A stretch of DNA of 64,000 nucleotides, taken from positions 26,521,312-26,585,311 of the forward strand of contig CM055095.1 in the NCBI GenBank assembly GCA_029204225.1, given 5' to 3'. Origin of the DNA: Diphasiastrum complanatum (taxonomy: Eukaryota > Streptophyta > Lycopodiopsida > Lycopodiales > Lycopodiaceae). The notes under the pieces are model-generated. The model was not told where the DNA came from, made no database searches, and saw nothing but the letters and a program-made list of their open reading frames with translations. Made by a program: the position numbers and the translations under genes. This document shows positions 22,474 through 34,111 of the stretch, in pieces. How positions within the stretch are numbered: position 1 is the first letter of the stretch; each line of letters begins with the position of its first letter.

Positions 22474-23229
22474 TCAACATTAGAAATTTTCATTTTGCTA
22501 CTATTTGTCAATTTGTACTTTTTGTGGATTTTTGTGAAGATCAATATACTCTTATATTTCCTACAATATGGTGCTTGTACTATACTTTACAGATCTCGAT
22601 TTGAATTCTGGATCCCTGGACATGGAGTTACTAAGATTTCTAGCTTGTATCATTTTCACTACTTTTTGACACGTAATCTCTTTTGCAATTTTGTGTTATT
22701 TCTTTTTTATGAAAAGTTGACCACTATTCCTCCTACAATAGGGCATCTTTGATGCAGGTTAAAATTCATTAACTTGATTCTTAGAAGCCCACTTTATCTT
22801 TCTTGTCAGCCTTTGAAACTTTTGTTCGATCTTTCTACATTTTTGGTCTTCCTACTATGAATTGCTCCCGTTGCACTTTACAAGGGAAGAATAATGTTGT
22901 AGTTCCTTTGTAGGACGACTTACACACTAGCATAGTAGTTCTTGTACTGCCAATTCTTAGTGAATTGTTATATAATGATCCTTCCAAGCCTTCATAAAAT
23001 TCAAAAGGCAACCCTAACCAAGCATAGAAAGATTAATTTGAACTAGAATAAGACTTATGTTTTGATATGAACATGACAATAGGTGGGACTCTGGAGTTTG
23101 ATTCAAGATTGATCGTTAATTGATTGCAATGTACATTGCAATTTAGACACTAAAAAAGCATTTGCTTTTGCTGTAATAGAAGGCTAGAAAGACATTCCCT
23201 AAAAAAAAAAAACCCTAAAACCTACTCAA
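22474..23229. other. No supported feature
   Basis: AT-rich sequence without protein similarity. It leads into the Copia fragment. Confidence 0.35.
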
Positions 23230-23885
23230 CATGGTTTAACTGTCGACTTAGTGGATGAAACAATAGCCTACCTTTATGGAGAATTACAAGAGGAGCTATT
23301 TATGGAGCAGCCCGAGGGATTTACATCCCATGAATTTCCTAATTATGTTTGCTCTCTAAGGGGGAGCATATATGGCCTAAAGCAATCAGCAAGGGCCTGG
23401 TTCCAAAAGAAGGATGAAGGTTTGAAATTTCTTGGTTTTACTCCCACTAGTGCTGATCCAAATGTTTATACAAAGTACCTTAATGGAGAAATAGTAATCA
23501 TTGGAGTTTATGTTGATGATACATTGATTGCCACTATTTCATGGGTATGTAAAAAGCAATCAATTGTTGCTCAATCTTTTTGTAAATCGGAATATGTAGC
23601 AGCAGCAAAGGCGTGCAATATATTTCGAACCAGCTTGGTGTCTTTTATGAAAATCCTTACTTACTTCTCATGGATAACACTTCAGCTATCCAACTAAGCA
23701 AGGATTCAGTATTTCATCCAAGAAGCAAACACATAGCAATGAGATATCATCACATCAAAGATTTGGTTGAAAAACAATCATCAAGGTGGAGTATGTACCA
23801 AGTGAAGATATGGTAGCCGACATCTTCACCAAACCTTTGGACAAGAGCTTATTTGAAAAGCATCGGGAGGCTTTGGAGTTATTTA
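23230..23885 (+). pseudogene. Chimeric Copia RT fused to RNase H
   Basis: The RT starts late, with VDETIAYLYGELQEELFMEQ, so a recognisable first catalytic Asp region is present. It continues with LRGSIYGLKQSARAWFQ and VYVDDTLIA, then jumps straight to RNase H (SWVCKKQSIVAQSFCKSEYV). The linker of roughly 150 residues between the YVDD site and RNase H is missing. After a frameshift the RNase H end reads DNTSAIQLSKDSVFHPRSKH and DMVADIFTKPLD. The deletion and shifts make it dead. A PPT (AAAGGGGGAG, 23898-23907) follows. Confidence 0.88.
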
Positions 23886-23908
23886 TTTAAACAAGTTAAA
23901 GGGGGAGT

Positions 23909-24883
23909 TGTTGAACTATAAACCTTGTTAAATAAATAGAACTTGTCACATGGTCATACATGGGTACAAAATACTTTGAGGCCCAAACTTAGGCAAATTT
24001 TTTTTATTGCAAACTCGTGGGAGGCCCTCTTGCATGTTGATGCCACATACCCACTTGAGTTTGGTAGACCCCCATGCACATATGCATGGGGGAGAAAATG
24101 TTAGTTTGCCACATATCCTAGTTTGCATGCAACATGCAAAATACATGCATGACAAATTAGACACATGCAATTAGACATGCAAATTGCCACCTACCTTGGA
24201 CACTTGGCAATGGCATGCCATGTACTGTACATACATCACTTCTGATAAATAGAACCTCCACGATTTGGAGAGGGGTGAATTCTGGGATAATCTTCCATTC
24301 TTCATCATTTTGTTCTCTTCTTCATCTCAGTTTGGGTAGTAGCTCGCAAGAGGATCTGATCTGGTTTTTTGCTCGTTTCTCCCTCTTATCTCATCAAAAT
24401 TCAGTGAGAACAGTTGCAATCTGTTGGTTGGAGGAGGGTGCTACTAGTCAGGCCATTCCCACTTTGAATTCCGAGCAGATCTGAGCCAGGACAACAATCA
24501 ACCACTTGGAGGAAGGCCCTGGTTCGGTTTTGTTCAATCATTCACTTCTCTTTCAAATCTAGTCAGATTTGCATGAGATCTGTTGCAAACTGATCCATAG
24601 AGGAGAGCGCTCCTTCTCTGATCTTCTCCCACTCGAATTCCACTATTCTGGAAGCAGGGCAGCCACCGAACAATCTGGAGTAGGGCGTTGGATCTGGTTT
24701 CCAATTTTCATCCTATCTCTTTCATAAATTGTCAGATTTGAATAGGATCTTTTGCTAGTGGTTTCTCTTGCATAGGCTCTTTCTTTCATAGTGAATAGAA
24801 GTCATATAGAAGCTGATCAGAATTTGACTTTACAGATCTGAGGCACCTATTTGATGTAGCCAGCAAGTAGGGCATAGTCAACA
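23909..24883 (+). mobile_element. 3' LTR of the Copia element, about 975 bp
   Basis: It begins TGTTGAACTA directly after the PPT and plausibly ends TAGTCAACA at 24883, with matching ends. A TATA-like GATAAATAGAACC lies at about 24244 and a CT-rich stretch follows. The 3' boundary rests only on the inverted ends. Confidence 0.5.
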
Positions 24884-25075
24884 TCTTGATTCATTCAAAA
24901 GGCAATGAATAGAGCTCAAATAGGATTGAATTAGGATCATTCTTATGATGTACAACTTGCTGTGTATTTCAGATGCATGTTTCATTCCTAGATTTGTTAG
25001 GCTCAAGTAGTCCTTGAAAATAGCATCTCTAGGGTCCTGAATCCAAATTTTGAGCTATTCTAGCATTCTCTGTTT
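24884..25075. other. 3' untranslated part of Copia family E copy 1
   Basis: No coding similarity. It lies between the end of the unknown module (minus strand) and the neighbouring LTR. The expected 3' LTR of family E is not found and has probably been lost at the junction. Confidence 0.35.
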
Positions 25076-25666
25076 CTACAACACATAAGACTCCACATAA
25101 CTAGTAGGTAGCACTAGTCCTTGTTTAAGATCCATTGGATACAAAAAGATGATCATAGATTCACCAAATTTTGACAATTTCCACACATTGACATAACATA
25201 GCTCAAACATAAAGTTAGATGAGTAAAGTAAGTTTGAACAAGACATCCTTGCTGCTCCTTTGCCTTTACTTGAGTCTTCAATAACCTGCAAAAACAGATC
25301 CTTAGTGCCTTGGCCATTTGATTCTTCTTTGATGCTCTTGACTAGCTTCAAATTGCCAATTTCCAATTGATGTTGATGAAGCTCATTAATTTCAACCTCT
25401 TGATCTTCCTCTTGACCATCAAAACCATTGACCAAAACTTGTTTTCCAGAACCATAAATGACATCCATTTCATGAAGACAACTATCCATATGCATAACAT
25501 CATCCACACAAGAAGATGTACCAAAACATGTGAGTAAAGCCAAGTTTGTACCTTCCACAACTTGCTTACCCTTCTCATCATATGTAAGCCTTGTTGGCTG
25601 TTCCCTTTGCCTTGAGGATCTTCTTTTAACTTGACTTGGAGAGGCATCTCCACCATCATCATCCAT
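25076..25666 (-). CDS. Unknown module replacing RT in Copia family E (copy 1)
   Basis: After the usual pre-RT linker (SSRQREQPTRLTYDEKGKQV) the frame does not enter RT. It runs about 160 further codons of unknown sequence and stops. Landmarks are SSCVDDVMHMDSCLHEMDV, VLVNGFDG, an acidic stretch, SNGQGTKDLFLQVIEDS, CSNLLYSSNF and FELCYVNVWKLSKFGESM. The same landmarks recur in order in the family E copy at 46300-46979, so the module is a heritable part of this family. No RT, RNase H or known domain is visible. This copy is intact from linker to stop. Confidence 0.7.
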   Translation of the reverse strand: MDDDGGDASPSQVKRRSSRQREQPTRLTYDEKGKQVVEGTNLALLTCFGTSSCVDDVMHMDSCLHEMDVIYGSGKQVLVNGFDGQEEDQEVEINELHQHQLEIGNLKLVKSIKEESNGQGTKDLFLQVIEDSSKGKGAARMSCSNLLYSSNFMFELCYVNVWKLSKFGESMIIFLYPMDLKQGLVLPTSYVESYVL

Positions 25667-25668
25667 AG

Positions 25669-26580
25669 ATCCATCACCATCAAGAAAGCTAGGAGAAACA
25701 ACATGAAGATTGTTAGTTTCATCAACATCAACTTTCTTTGGTACATTGCCTTCTTCAAAGATGACATCTCTAAAAATGAGAACTTTTCTTGTTGAAGAAA
25801 TGTAAACCTTGTAAGTCTTGCTTACTTCACTATAGCCAACAAATATGCCCTTCCTTGATGAAGGATTTTCTTTAGTTCTATCATCAAGAGTGATGTTGAC
25901 AAAACAAGTACAACCAAAGATCCTACAATGCTAGACACTCGGCCTTGTACCATAAAGGACCTCAAAAGGAGTTTTACCATCCAAGGAAGCACTTGTCCAC
26001 CTGTTACAAAGATAGTTAGCACATGCTAAAGCTTCCTCGCAAAAGGACTTAGCAAGATTAACATGCAGTCTCATTGCGTTGGCACATTCACAAAGGGTTC
26101 TATTCTTCCTCTCTGCCACTCCATTCTGTTGTGGAGTCCTAGGTCTAGAAAACTCCCTCTTAATCCCATGTGCTATGCAAAAATCTTTGAACTTATGTGA
26201 TACATATTCCCCTCCATTATTTGATCTCAAGCATTTGATCTTTGTATTGAATTGATTTTCCACTTCGTTCTTAAACTTGACAAATGCAGCAAACACTTCA
26301 TCCTTGGTTTTGAGAAGATAGACCCAAGTATACCTACTAAAGTCGTCAATGAAAGTTGCATAAATATCAGAATGCACAAGTTGAAAAACTTCTTTAGATC
26401 TAGAATAAGCAAGTATATGAGATTTGGACAAGGCATAATGTTCACGAACACTATTGTTTGCCACAAGACTTTTAGGGAGACCAAAAACATGCTCTTTCTT
26501 TGCCATTACCTGCAAAGATTTGAAGTTGGGATGGCCCAACCTCTTATGCAAAACTTCTTAATTGTTCTCTAATACAAGCT
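25669..26580 (-). pseudogene. Copia integrase (family E copy 1)
   Basis: The minus strand gives the gag-pre-integrase motif LHKRLGHPNFKSL, then the integrase core with VHSDIYATFIDDFSRYTWVY (the first catalytic Asp is kept in HSD, but the usual sequence between it and FIDD is shortened), then LRSNNGGEYVSHKF (family SDNGGEY, so the second Asp is Asn), and the Glu-bearing RTPQQNGVAERKNR. The C-terminal part continues with one stop (after GTRPSV) into GCTCFVNITLDDRTKENPSS and DVIFEEGN. The Asp-to-Asn change and stop make it inactive. Confidence 0.88.
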
Positions 26581-26917
26581 TTAGAGGTGAATGAAAGAGC
26601 ACACTTAGTGAATCACAATACTAGCTTCACTAGCTTGTCAAATCTTGATGTTTAGATGTAGATCTAAGATCACTTCACATGAGAATGTTTCTTAACCTGT
26701 TAAAAACCTGAAAACACATTTGCATAATGGTTAAAACCTTCCAGCAAATGATCCAATCAAATTACATAAGGAGAGTTACTTACATGCTCAACAAAGTACA
26801 CCAAAATTTATGCAAAAGATTGTTGACAATCTGTTCACCCAAAAGGGGATCTTTCATCCAAGTGGGAGCTTTGCTCAACCTTTTGGAGAATTACAAAATC
26901 ACTCAAGGAGTATTTGT

Positions 26918-26988
26918 CATCCACTTAAGGAGAATGTTCATCCATTTAAGAAGAGTGTTCATCCACTTAAGGAGAGTGTTCATCCACA
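26918..26988. repeat. 21-bp tandem repeat in the family E leader
   Basis: TCATCCACTTAAGGAGAATGT and close variants start at 26918, 26939 and 26960, with a partial unit at 26981. It lies between the PBS and the integrase on the minus strand, where gag would be expected. Confidence 0.85.
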
Positions 26989-27271
26989 AAAGTGGAGATT
27001 GTCAACAATAGATTGAACAGAACATTGTGAGTATTGAATACGCACAAGCCTCACAATCAACAAATGATTAGGAGTGATGATCTGATCCAAAATAGCTTCT
27101 TCTTAGTCTCTGATCTTCAATAGACCTGAAATATGCTTTTGGTCCACAAGTTCAACTCAACAAACAAAGGTTAGTAAGATTTGATCAACAATGCAATGCA
27201 TAATCATGCTAGAACTTGATCAAACATCCAAATATCACCATAAATGGAAACCTTACTAAAAATAGCGGCCA

Positions 27272-27294
27272 ACCAGCTCTGATAGTAGATACCA
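27272..27294 (-). other. Family E primer-binding site with a 7-bp insertion
   Basis: The minus strand reads TGGTATC, then TACTATC, then AGAGCTGG. The standard Copia PBS TGGTATCAGAGC is therefore split by 7 bp that look like a partial duplication. It lies directly after the LTR end CACA. Confidence 0.75.
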
Positions 27295-27951
27295 TGTGAA
27301 AAAAGTGGATCTTGAATGGACCTAAGATCTCAAATGTTCGGGCTAAGATCTTTGCACAAGAAGCTACAAAAGCTAGAAATGGCAAAGCATCCTAATGCTA
27401 CATTTGATGCACAAGAATTTGAACAAGCATTCTAAGAACTCAAGAAACTATTCAAAGGTACTGAGGGTGGCCAAAAACAACAGCATACTAGCCCTACAAC
27501 AGCAGCCTACCACTTTTGAAAAGCACCTAAGATCATACACGAGAGCTTGAAGACAATACACACAACAATGCTCACAATGGAGGAAGAAACATTGACAATG
27601 ATCTATTCATCTCAATGAAATAATACATAAGTTTCTTCAACCTGTTTCTCCACGAAATTCAGCCTAATATAGGTGAGAGGAATGATTCTCTCCTCTCTCT
27701 CTAGAACGTAAGACCCAATTTTAGGGCACCAGTAGCCTAAAATAGCCAATTTTGACCTATATGTCCAAATGACATGATTTTGGTGTCATTTCGAAGGTCC
27801 TGAAGTTTGAAACTTCTTCAATATGAAATATATACTAAAATAAAAGTATCTAGACTTGTTCCACACGTGTGAAAGGTCAGATCCAAAACTATGTGTCAAA
27901 ATTATCAAATTTGGCCTAAAACTAGTCAAGGAAATGTTGACAATTTTCACA
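27295..27951 (-). mobile_element. 5' LTR of Copia family E copy 1, 657 bp
   Basis: On the minus strand it starts TGTGAAAATTGTCAAC (27951) and ends TTTTTTCACA (27295), with TGTGAAAA/TTTTCACA ends, and the PBS follows. The start matches the LTR start at 47215 after the PPT of family E copy 2, which fixes the boundary independently. Confidence 0.75.
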
Positions 27952-28724
27952 TATGAAGTCAAGGTTTATTGGCTCTCAAATTCTTTTGTAACTTGGAGGC
28001 CTTGCTAATTACATCTGGATCCTTTTGTCTTTGGCAGTTACTCTTAGAGTCAAGGACTTAACTAAAGAGACCTAGCAGTGGGCAACCCACCCTCCTAAGA
28101 GATATGGAAACCCTATTGGAGACCATAAGTACCCCTTAGATGGACTCTCTTTGCTCAACTTTAAATTATAGAGATGGTGGGACTGAGTCCTTTGCATGAG
28201 GGCCCGCAAGGCTGTGCACTGTCAGCTCTTTAGATCTTAGTTGGAACTTGGAAATTATAACCAGTTGACACTTTGTTGTTCTAATGTTTCTGCATCTATT
28301 GTGTGCTTGACGGGCCCCCCTGCAAGCACATTACTAAAGTGAAATATGTCTAATGATCAACATATATGATAGAATAAATGCCTATATCTCTTAATGCAAT
28401 GCAATAAGGAGGTATATGACCTTTCTTGGCCTTCATCATGGCTAAATCGTCAGCATTCACCTCCAAGTAGGCAACCTTGAATCACAGTATTTTCTATATG
28501 CTTGTTATCTTTTGTAGCAACTTCTTAGATGGAGCTGCTTCGATTGTGACATGTGACATCTATTTGCACCCATTTAGCAATGATGAAGATAAATTGGATG
28601 TGGGTTGTTCTATTGGATAATTGTTTGATATTCAGTGGTCCAATTTTCTCTGTTGCACAAAATTTAGAACTCATTCTACACTTTTCATTGAATTATGTTA
28701 TCTTCTTTACATGAGTCAATGCAG
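27952..28724. other. Upstream region of the PPR gene
   Basis: No exon is assigned. Short coding-like stretches occur on both strands near 28440-28600 but cannot be joined with confidence. The 5' end of the PPR gene (start codon and targeting peptide) should lie here or further left. Confidence 0.35.
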
Positions 28725-31455
28725 GAGAAAATAAGACTGTAGAACAGCTTTGGCAGCAATTCTTTGAGGATCCTTCACAATGGTGGGACACCAGATTTGA
28801 TAAGGTAGAGCAGTCTCTATTCACATCACTTTCCTATAGACGAAGAAAATTGATTTTTTTAATTAACTCTTTATTCTCATTCAGCAGACAAATGCAAGGT
28901 ATCCTGATTTTAAACATAAGAAAACAGGATATGCTTTATGGGTTGATGGAGGTTCAAATCCCCATTGGGTGAAAAAGAGACTTGCTAGAATGACACCAGG
29001 CACTATACAGAGGAGTGTTTTTTCCTGGAACACAGCAATTTCAAAACATGTCAATGATGGACAAACCATGAAGGCACTAGAGCTTTTCAAAGAAATGAAA
29101 AGGCAAAGCATCACCCCAGACAAGTTCACTTTTGTTCAGGTCTTGCGGGCTTACTCTGCTTCAGGATCACATAAAGAAGGCAAGTTTTTTCACAGAGAGA
29201 TTACCCAAAGTGGGTATGAATTGGATCCGTTTGTTGCTAATCACCTTATTGACATGTATTGCAAGTGTGGGGCATTAGAAGATGCATTTGAAATCTTTAA
29301 TAAACTTCCTAGTTGTGATGTTGTCACTTGGACTGCCATGATTATGGGATGTGTCAAATGCGGACAAGGGGAAAGAGCAATTGATTTATACCAAGAAATG
29401 TGGCAGAAAAATGTGCAACCAGATGAAGTAACTTTCACTGGTGTGATCAAGGCATGTGCTAGCATAGGAGCGCTTGAAGCAGGTAGACAGGTTCATGCAC
29501 AAGCAATCGAAAAGGGATACGACTTCGATATTTTTGTAGCTAGTTGCCTGGTTGACATGTACACCAAATGTGGCAGTGTAGCCGAAGCTAGCAAAGTGTT
29601 CAATAAGATGCCAGCACACGATCTAGTATCTTGGAGTACTATGATTGTAGCTTATGCGAAGTGTGGGCAGGGAGAAAAGGCACTGGAAACGTTTTGGCAG
29701 ATGCAGCAAAAAGGAATGGAGCCAGATAAGGTCGTACTTATCAATGTACTGAACGCATGTACCGGCATATTGGCTCTAGAAGAAGGCAGGCATATCCATG
29801 TACAAGCTATAAGGATGGGGTATGACTCTGAGCTGGGTGTTGGTAACTGTTTGGTTGACATGTACAGTAAATGTGGCAGTCTAGAGGATGCCTGCAAAGT
29901 GTTCAGCCTGATGCCAAACCGGGATGTGGTATCTTGGAATGCCATGGTTGCAGGACATGTAAGGTGCAGCCAAGGGGAAAAGGCACTGGAATTGTATCGA
30001 CAGATGCAGAGGGAATGTGTGGTTCCAAACAGTGTCACTTATTTGAGTGTTCTAAATTCATGTGCCTTGTTAAAGTCCTTGAAGGATGGCAGGCTTGTTC
30101 ATGCACAGGCCATTGCAAATGGGTACGAGTCAGATTTATTTGTAAGCAACTGTCTGATTGATTTCTATGTGAAATGTGGCAACATAGAGGATGCTTGCAG
30201 AGTGTTTCACAATATGCAAGTGCATGATTCGATTTGTTGGAATACCTTGATCATGGGTTTTGTGAAGTGTGGCCAGGGAGAAAAGGCAATAGAACTATAT
30301 CAGCGAATGCTACAACAAGGGGTACAACTGGATCTTGTTGGCTTTGTGGGCGTGCTCAATGCATGTGCCAGTGTAGCAGCATTGGAAGAGGGGAAACGTG
30401 TTCATGCACAAGTCATCCAATGCGGATTTGGACATGAAATTTTTATTGGAAATGCCTTAATTGACATGTACACCAAATCTGGTGGACTAGATGAGGCAAG
30501 CAAAGTGTTCAATAACATGCCATCTCGTGATCTTATTTCCTGGAATGCCATGATCGGTGGATATGCAATGCATGGGCTTGCTATGCAAGCCCTTCGGCTT
30601 TTTGAGCAGATGGGCAAACAAAGTGTTGAGATGGACTGTGTGACTTTTTTGTGTCTTCTCTCAGCATGTAGTCATGCAGGCCTTGTAGATGAAGGCCATT
30701 ACCTATATGAATTCATGAATCCAGTTTATGAAGTTTCACCCAATGTATCACACTGCAGTTGCTTGGTTGATCTTCTAGGTCGTGCTGGCTGTCTTGGTGA
30801 TGCAGAGGATATGATCAACAGATTGCCATGTCAGCCTTCTGTATCAATGTGGATGACCTTGCTTGGAGCTTGCCGAATTCATGGAAATGCCAAGATGGGA
30901 GAACGTATTGCAAAGCAAGCTCTTAAGCTGGATCCTGTAAGTGCCTCAAGTTATGTGCTGCTATCCAATATCTATGCTTCTTCTGGAGAGTGGGACAGCA
31001 GGGCCAATGTTCAGCAATTGAGGGAGGAAAGGCATGTGCATAAACAGCAAGGCCGAACTTGGATTGAGCTTAATAATCAAGTCCATACATTTGTGGCCAA
31101 TGATAGAATGCATCCACAGATATTGGATATTCGAGCCAAACTAGATGACTTATTTCAACAAATGAAGGAGGAAGGTTACATACCCAATACACGCTTTGTT
31201 CTGCATGATGTAGAAGAAGAGGATAAAGGAGCATCCTTGTTATACCACAGTGAGAAGTTGGCCATAGCATTTGGACTCATAAGTACACCCCCAGGCACCC
31301 CTCTTAGAATTTTTAAGAATCTGCGAGTGTGTGGCGACTGCCACACGGCCACAAAGTTCATTTCCAAGATTGCTAGGCGACCTGTACTTGTAAGAGATGC
31401 CAACCGCTTTCATTACTTCAAAGATGGTGCATGTTCTTGCATGGATTATTGGTAA
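28725..31455 (+). CDS. PLS-DYW PPR protein with N-terminal OSB/PDF motif (5' end not resolved)
   Basis: Organelle RNA-editing type PPR. The large exon is open from the ATG at 28969 to 31455 (828 codons), but the reading frame extends upstream across an 80-bp intron (28805-28884) to an exon at 28725-28804. Together they encode [18 protein letters not shown], then [20 protein letters not shown] and PHWVKK, which is the PDF motif of organellar single-stranded DNA-binding (OSB) proteins. About six P-L-S triplets of about 101 residues follow, then E/E+ motifs. The DYW deaminase spans about 692-828: HSEK at 760-763 (zinc His and catalytic Glu), CGDC at 788-791, His815, CSC at 822-824 and terminal DYW. 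The PG box has Gln for Pro ([10 protein letters not shown]). PPR tracts bind RNA, and DYW deaminates C to U in mitochondria or plastids. The true start and targeting peptide are not seen. Confidence 0.92.
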
Positions 31456-34111
31456 TGCAACAGTTACACCATCTTTTGTTCTAAATAGATTCTTATATAG
31501 CAAGGTCACTTGTGTTCTATGTTAATCCTTTTGGGGCTGACAACATACTATATCCCTCTGCTCTTAGGCATGCATCCATTTTTGTACCAATGAAGTTAGA
31601 TGCTGTAGAGAGCTTGCCAAATTGTGATACCCCATCTGTTTATATTGCATATAACTTCAGTGGAATCAATATTATCTTCATTTAAGGTTTTTAGCACATC
31701 CTTCTTTGTAAAAGCTTGCGTTGTTGGAGAGCCATATACACTTCATCTAGTATCTGGACTGTGAACACAATGGGCAGTAAACTGAAATAACATTAGAATG
31801 TGAAATCTAAAAGTAAAAAGAAAAGACAGATATTTTTGCCCATCTGCTGTCTCTTCTCCCTTGATCAAGTACAGTTCATAGAACATAAACTATATAATTG
31901 CTCTTTTGCGGACTCTGTGCTGTAATAATGTGTAGCATTTGAATTCTCTTTTGGCTGTATTTTGGACCCTTCCACTGACCCCCCAACCAAAAATGATGAA
32001 TTGTTGAATTCATCTGTAGCATCTTGTTTTTCTTCCATGTAGATTATTCATTTGCAATTTCCTAAGTATCTTTGAAACTCCCTGTAAGGAAAAACTCAAT
32101 CAGGGAAGTAAGCAAAAAAGTGTCTAATCCATTTTTCATTCCTGAAATATATGTTTATACAAAAAAAGATCATGCATAGAAGTCCTAAGCTAGTACTATC
32201 AAGTACACGAAAATGGGCTACAACCCTTAACACCTTAAGGCACGCTCAATTTTAAGTTTCTGCCCTAATTTAACCAGCATATCTAACTAACTGTCCTGTG
32301 TCATGTTCACAGGACCTTGTCGCTAAAGGCATGTCTGGATTGCAAAGTCCAACAATGAATAGCATGGTTTGTGAATGGCGATAAGAAATCTCAAGACTTT
32401 GGATTTCTTTGCAAAGAGGACATCTCCAATGCAGCCTTCCAAAAAGAAATGGTTTAAGAATTCAACAGAAGCATAAATCTTGGAAATTTTTAGCCATCTC
32501 AACACGATAATTTGTAGGTTGTATGAATGAACCTAAGCTCCAGAAAGAGCAGTTTAAGCTTTAAGAAAAAGTGTATATTATAAAATAAAATGCAGCGTCA
32601 ATTTGCTTCGCTAATTCTTGAAATTAGTTCACAAGGCTCAGATCTGAATGTAGCATCAAGGTGGCCAATTTTGTAGTTGCTCCTTTATGGTCTTTTATCA
32701 TATGTACCTTGATCGAGGCTTTCATGGCTTGATTTAGACAATACATATTTAACAAGCATGTTTTTTTGCCATATCCTCTCATATCAATCACATGTTCATT
32801 GAGATCTTCGACCTTTCATTATTTTCTTTGACATTGATTCTTACAAAGCAATCAAAAATGTTTTACATGCTGCTTTTCCTCATTTTCTGAGTCTCACCAC
32901 CATCCCAGGGACATTGAATGAGCAAACAGAAATGGAAAACCTTGGATCTATTTTTTTGATCAAAACTCAATTCTTGGATCTTGACAACTATCTTGTCATA
33001 CGTTTTCTAGCTGCAGCCTGTTGATCCGAATGCTATGTTGAAATCTTCATTAGCCTAGGATTTTTGTCTTATTTATGATTCTATGGTCTCTGGATTATTA
33101 TTGTGCAGCATATGTAATAATGCAACTCAAATGCACTGATTAGTCAGGGTTGGAAGCGGCACAAAAAGCCATCATGCATGCTGCTGTTGTCCTATTTGCC
33201 TCCCCCATCCCTATCCAGCTAATAAGTCTCTGAGTCGCTATGGTTGTTGTGCAAATAAGCAAAATCAATGCTGTAAATCATCCAGTTACGTATTCTTACA
33301 AGGTTACCACTCAAAACACTCCAATTTTGTATATGGATTAGAAGCTATGGTACCATCAGAATATCAAATGCCTAGTTTGAGAATAGCTATATAAGAAAGG
33401 TTGGGAGAGACGGACAGATCTTAACTATACACAACCAATTAGTGGAACAAAGAACTAGAGCACCTAAGTTGTACAAAATAGAAGAAAAGAAAGAGCTTAA
33501 AAAAGAAATGATTTTATGCTACTGTACGATACTGAATATCAAAAACATCTTAGTAATTTAAGGATGAGATGGCTACCCTTATGGTTTTAGGGTAGCCATT
33601 TAAGGTTTTAAATGTTTACCCTAATGGAATAGTTGGTTTAGAAACATCGCAAGGGATACAATTATCCACTAGAATCAATGAAACTTAAGAATTACTTTCA
33701 AAGATAAATCACATATTTGGCGTGTTTGCAATGATGCTTCACATTTAAGTGGGGGGTAAAAACTTGTACAAAGCTTGACAAAACTTGAGACAATTTCCTA
33801 CTCGTTTGTGCTTATTGCTACCAAGGAACTAAGTTCTCTTTTTCTTGGCTCAACTCTAAGTAGATACTAGTGACTCTATCTCTAAATGGAAAGCCATATT
33901 TTTTCATACAAGCAAGATCAAGCCTGCCAAGTTAAAAAATTTCTCCCGTAGAACCTTTCAACAATCTTTGTCTGTGCACTCCAATTAGAAAGATGATGCC
34001 ACCCACATTTACTCTAAATGCAAAGTTTTAGAGGGCTACCACCAATAGCCATTGATATCAATAAACCTCTATAAACGCAAGACGACCACATCAACGTAGC
34101 GCGGTTTTATT
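31456..34111. other. Intergenic region downstream of the PPR gene
   Basis: No protein similarity or LTR end is recognised. The only clear structure is the hairpin at 33569-33599, listed separately. Confidence 0.4.
33569..33599. other. Perfect 11-bp hairpin
   Basis: ATGGCTACCCT, a 9-base loop (TATGGTTTT) and AGGGTAGCCAT. No T run follows directly. Function unknown. Confidence 0.6.

Noticed and set aside
28340-28600. Coding-like fragments on both strands upstream of the PPR gene
   Set aside because: A minus-strand reading with VNADDLAMMKAKKGHIPP and a plus-strand spliced reading both look plausible but neither joins to a known family or to the PPR frame.
28940-28965. GGTTCAAATCC resembling a tRNA T-arm
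   Set aside because: No acceptor stem or D-arm around it, and it is coding sequence of the PPR gene.
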